From Lysobacterales bacterium (GTDB taxonomy: Bacteria; Pseudomonadota; Gammaproteobacteria; Xanthomonadales; Wenzhouxiangellaceae): DNA of 60,066 bases. Shown piece by piece: positions 58,401 to 60,066 of this stretch. Numbering within the stretch: the first letter of the stretch is position 1; each line of letters opens with the position of its first letter. The notes under the pieces are model-generated. The model made no database searches, was not told the DNA's origin, and was given only the letters and a program-made list of their open reading frames with translations. The DNA is taken from NCBI GenBank assembly GCA_002722315.1, contig PBLG01000007.1, positions 1 through 60,066 of the forward strand, given 5' to 3'. The position numbers and the translations under genes were made by a program.

Positions 58401-59489
58401 GCCCGGCTCCTGCGAGGCGAGCAACCCGGTCGGATTGCTGACCGAACTCCAGAAGTTCAGGAACAACGGTGGCCCGCCCACCGCACCCCGCCGGGTGGAG
58501 AGTTGCGGAGACTGCGAGGGCCAGAGGCGAAACTGCCAGTCGTTCGGATCGAGGGCGCTGCCGTCGTTGTCGGTGTCCAGTTCCACGAACCATATCGGGT
58601 CGTCGAGCTGAGCCCGGTTCGGCAGGCACACGAAGATGTAGACACCGGTCGCGCCGATGAGCACTTCCTGCGGATTGCTTTCGCCGAAGGCCAGGTCGCC
58701 GGCGGGATACCACTGCGGCACCCGAGTCGAGGCGCTGTAGTTCGACGGGGTACAGATGCCGTCCACGCCGGACGAAGTGGTCGGCCGGATGATCAGCGGT
58801 TCGGTCGGCGCCGGCGGCGAATCCAGCGTCGAGAAAGTCGCGAATTCCGACAACGTGCTCTCGAACTCGTTGAACCGATCGGACGGTCCGCCCTCGAGGG
58901 CCCAGACCGCCACCAGGCCCGGCTCATCGTCCACCAACTGCCGATACATGTTGTCGCGGATCTGGTTCAGGCTTCGCGCAACACTCCAGATCCGGACCTC
59001 CGACATCCAGCCGGAAAAAGGAAACAGGCCGTCGGGAAACGACGACGAGGCGCCCTCGCCCCCGATGCCCAGCGGTGAATCGTCCGCCGGCATCGAACCG
59101 GGCCTCGAAAACGTCGCCAGCGCCTCGCCGTTGAGATAGAAGCGCACGACAGACCGATCGTAACTGACTGCGACATGGGACCACTCGTTGACCGGGATGG
59201 TCGCACTGCTCGTGACCTGGGTACTGCCCCGATAGTAATAGCGAAGACCGCCACCGCAATAACCGAACCAGTAGCCGTTGACGAAGTCCTTGCCGACTAT
59301 GGTGGAACAGACGTCCGATGTCGGCCGAATCCACGCCTCGATGGTAATCGCGGATGCCGGGTTCAGCGCGCTGTCGTGGTTGACCACGACCCGATCCGTG
59401 GGATCATTCAGGCGGAGCGTGGCTGTCGCGGAAAGCACGGGTCCGGACGCGAGAACGACAAGCACGAAAAAGGCGATTCGATTCAACAT
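55446..59489 (-). CDS. secreted LamG-metzincin-TSP3-Fn3 protein with DxFE tail
   Basis: A 1347-residue secreted protein. It has a signal peptide (1-20) and a LamG/concanavalin-like domain (about 25-215). A region of Ig-like modules follows, then calcium-binding TSP3-type repeats (DSDDDGLVDS, DPDTDRDGLGDGWE, about 630-660). The metzincin-type peptidase core has MHELGHAVGLGHGG at about 881-894 (HExxHxxGxxH) and the Met-turn SIMNY about 40 residues later. Further TSP3 repeats (about 1200) and an Fn3 domain (about 1255-1330) follow. The end, ILLRDSFESN, resembles the IFxDGFE-type tails of secreted proteins in Lysobacterales. The start is ATG 59489. Confidence 0.9.
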   Translation of the reverse strand: MLNRIAFFVLVVLASGPVLSATATLRLNDPTDRVVVNHDSALNPASAITIEAWIRPTSDVCSTIVGKDFVNGYWFGYCGGGLRYYYRGSTQVTSSATIPVNEWSHVAVSYDRSVVRFYLNGEALATFSRPGSMPADDSPLGIGGEGASSSFPDGLFPFSGWMSEVRIWSVARSLNQIRDNMYRQLVDDEPGLVAVWALEGGPSDRFNEFESTLSEFATFSTLDSPPAPTEPLIIRPTTSSGVDGICTPSNYSASTRVPQWYPAGDLAFGESNPQEVLIGATGVYIFVCLPNRAQLDDPIWFVELDTDNDGSALDPNDWQFRLWPSQSPQLSTRRGAVGGPPLFLNFWSSVSNPTGLLASQEPGAEFSGDMEWRIPRSIFPNPFSRFKMRVSHNYLVGTGDNTVAWPRGSGPSTPNGWEEVVIDLTPVGPPDYRNPEVRTRISDDRPGSSEDVEILLTASDDVDIELVELMVDGVVVDFLEFTGLADRNVSFLHRAPYPVGAHSYQARAFDHTGREVLSLYKSFRVIVDGDPPSVNLRVSPTDPNPGQAVVLVATATDPAGVDTIWIRDILGVSSPSFRRCDFSGLNTTETCTWAVTPPSTVFRLRLDTQARDTEGYIADSADYVVLFGNTGLDSDDDGLVDSIESRLCTDPFDPDTDRDGLGDGWEVEGIRFADGGLEPLVDYGVNPCWRNVLFQMDWEQGSQPPAVTFDNLRNRYRENGITVYLERNERPRPTAYPQSHIGAFEAAYQLDDGEFYLDPRRLWAFYYGYERGLQGRSGASPPFFTMDHFTGTSAIEDGAGGFCAGGTDPGRACRGDFECPGAGASCVAGCIGGTRDKLSCTTARDCPDGDGGFVTCAIPCTTAPGAAGPACRPIGDIPTRLMHELGHAVGLGHGGNTGTRLATADRGFVSLNYAWDNDNYKPNHQSIMNYGQWGGALCVEPFPGTLPTDFRPTVVGQINYTDLDQGDLNENALSESFNSLFARQLRGRDCGLASPTAVPVVEYRCVIGGEAYEAWSDGTRTLARRPEDGSWDYSPPSHPPGIDWNCNGTIDAATVSVDISGFGIDTSLLTRDEFLAIPNPVSCQDVYAVNCRVRANSCYRFPPAYRNEIGTLASGLDAIDCRDVFLSRREGSTDADCRGGDDSEFGTGTCPLLSLDAPVPNRFTLIPDVWAEGEPIDPQPESVTPDTRNVENCDLADNDGDGLVDEGCADGDSDGIPDAIDNCPTIGNPDQADRDDDGLGESCQFPMLGNLAATGGVNTVQLSWNADAVPALGYAVYRLRGLDRSDLYLGSQYPSTVDTSYRDAPPFGGSYTYIVRPVNLNGQEGTPVTVDVIVDPDILLRDSFESN

Positions 59490-59788
59490 GTCTGACACTC
59501 CGTAACGCGCGTGCGACAGTCTGATGGGGCGCGACCGGTCAGCCGCACGCGTCTGCTCCATCCTCCGATACCCGACACTCTGGCGACCGGCGTGGGGAGA
59601 ATCTCACGAACCGATCGCGCCTACCCTTTAGAAACGGAATGCGGAAGGTAATAGCGCCACGGCATGGAATAGTGTTCTGTCAGAAATGGAACGATATGAT
59701 TTTGCGCGGAATGGAGAATCTTGCCTTCAGGCTCCGGCACTGCAAGCGTCATCAACCGTCCATACCTCGAGGTCAAAGGGTTAGGCGC
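59490..59788. other. AT-richer gap upstream of the metzincin gene
   Basis: About 299 bases with no convincing gene. The part from 59590 to 59720 is richer in A and T. It has four GGAA-type motifs (at 59636, 59666, 59688 and 59708; spacing 30, 22 and 20), which may be regulator sites for the minus-strand metzincin gene. This is inferred by eye only. Confidence 0.4.
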
Positions 59789-60066
59789 CTACAGCTCCAA
59801 GTCCCCCTTGATTTCCTCATGTCGCACACAAGCCACCCGCGTCCCATCGTCCAGTTCCTCCAACGGCGGCTCGGCCACCCCGCACTTGTCCTGCGCAAAC
59901 GGACACCGCGTCCGGAACACGCAGCCCGACGGCGGGTTGGTCGGCGACGGCAGTTCTCCGCCCAGCGAGCGCTTGGCCCGCTCGCGCTCCAGCTTCGGAT
60001 CCGGGATGGGCACCGATTCGATCAGCGCTCTTGTATACGGGTGCGCCGGCTTGCGGTAGATGCGTT
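59789..60066 (-). CDS. peptide ABC transporter ATPase, C-terminal part (runs off window)
   Basis: Only the C-terminal about 91 residues are in the window; the gene continues past the right edge. The frame reads [23 protein letters not shown], the conserved HPYT(R/E)AL segment that follows the ATPase core in OppD/OppF/DppD/DppF. It then shows the cysteine-containing GCVFRTRCPFAQDKC and EVACVRH-like end. A second peptide transporter therefore lies to the right of the window. Confidence 0.9.
   Translation of the reverse strand, partial: RIYRKPAHPYTRALIESVPIPDPKLERERAKRSLGGELPSPTNPPSGCVFRTRCPFAQDKCGVAEPPLEELDDGTRVACVRHEEIKGDLEL

Overview
The window is high-GC bacterial chromosome with densely packed genes. 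It is most likely from a gammaproteobacterium of the Lysobacterales/Chromatiales type. The basis is the set of housekeeping genes (aceK, cca, the fis-purH block, bioBFH-bioC, ampG, pyrE, xthA, midA, folM), the outer-membrane receptor, and a secreted protein ending in a DxFE-type tail. The taxonomy is inference. No rRNA, tRNA, CRISPR array, phage or transposase gene was recognised.

Layout. The left edge (1-76) is an acctaac heptamer tandem repeat. 172-4492 is an Opp/Dpp-type peptide ABC transporter (two permeases, two ATPases) plus a small lipoprotein. 4670-9299 carries a DUF1232-like protein, an ElaA-like acetyltransferase, an unrecognised protein, an NDUFA9-like epimerase and cca. 9300-18275, all on the minus strand, holds an EAL/degenerate-GGDEF protein and the chain pyrE, DUF4124, zinc-ribbon/DUF3426, fis, purH, TonB-dependent receptor. 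18361-26594 on the plus strand holds xthA, ampG, an acyltransferase, a tricorn-like protease and an APC permease.

26690-31199 holds the proteasome-like anbu gene, an NTF2-like protein, aceK, a methyltransferase and a HIT protein. 31397-32490 is a sigma/anti-sigma pair; the anti-sigma tail carries three LFxx[D/E]F repeats. midA and folM diverge from overlapping start codons at 33766. 35407-38875 is a tight operon of circularly permuted ATP-grasp, alpha-E and zinc metallopeptidase. A transglutaminase-like gene lies at 44336-45142. Together with anbu these match a recognised but poorly understood peptide synthesis/processing constellation, here split over about 18 kb.

The biotin genes bioB-bioF-bioH and bioC (39719-44224) are interrupted by a 580 bp palindrome-rich element with terminal inverted repeats. 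A second, 202 bp inverted-repeat element lies at 34543-34744. 45269-50978 holds envelope and stress genes (DUF6152/DUF6644-like pair, ExoD, DUF883, CsbD, DedA fusion, CIA30).

51165-54630 is the region most likely to hold something undescribed. It is a compact minus-strand operon of a polytopic membrane protein, a 48-residue ORF, a TIR-TM-TPR protein with a conserved putative NADase glutamate, and a low-GC beta-rich protein. The right end holds an internally deleted serine hydrolase, a 1347-residue LamG/metzincin/TSP3/Fn3 secreted protein, and the C-terminal part of another peptide ABC ATPase running off the window.
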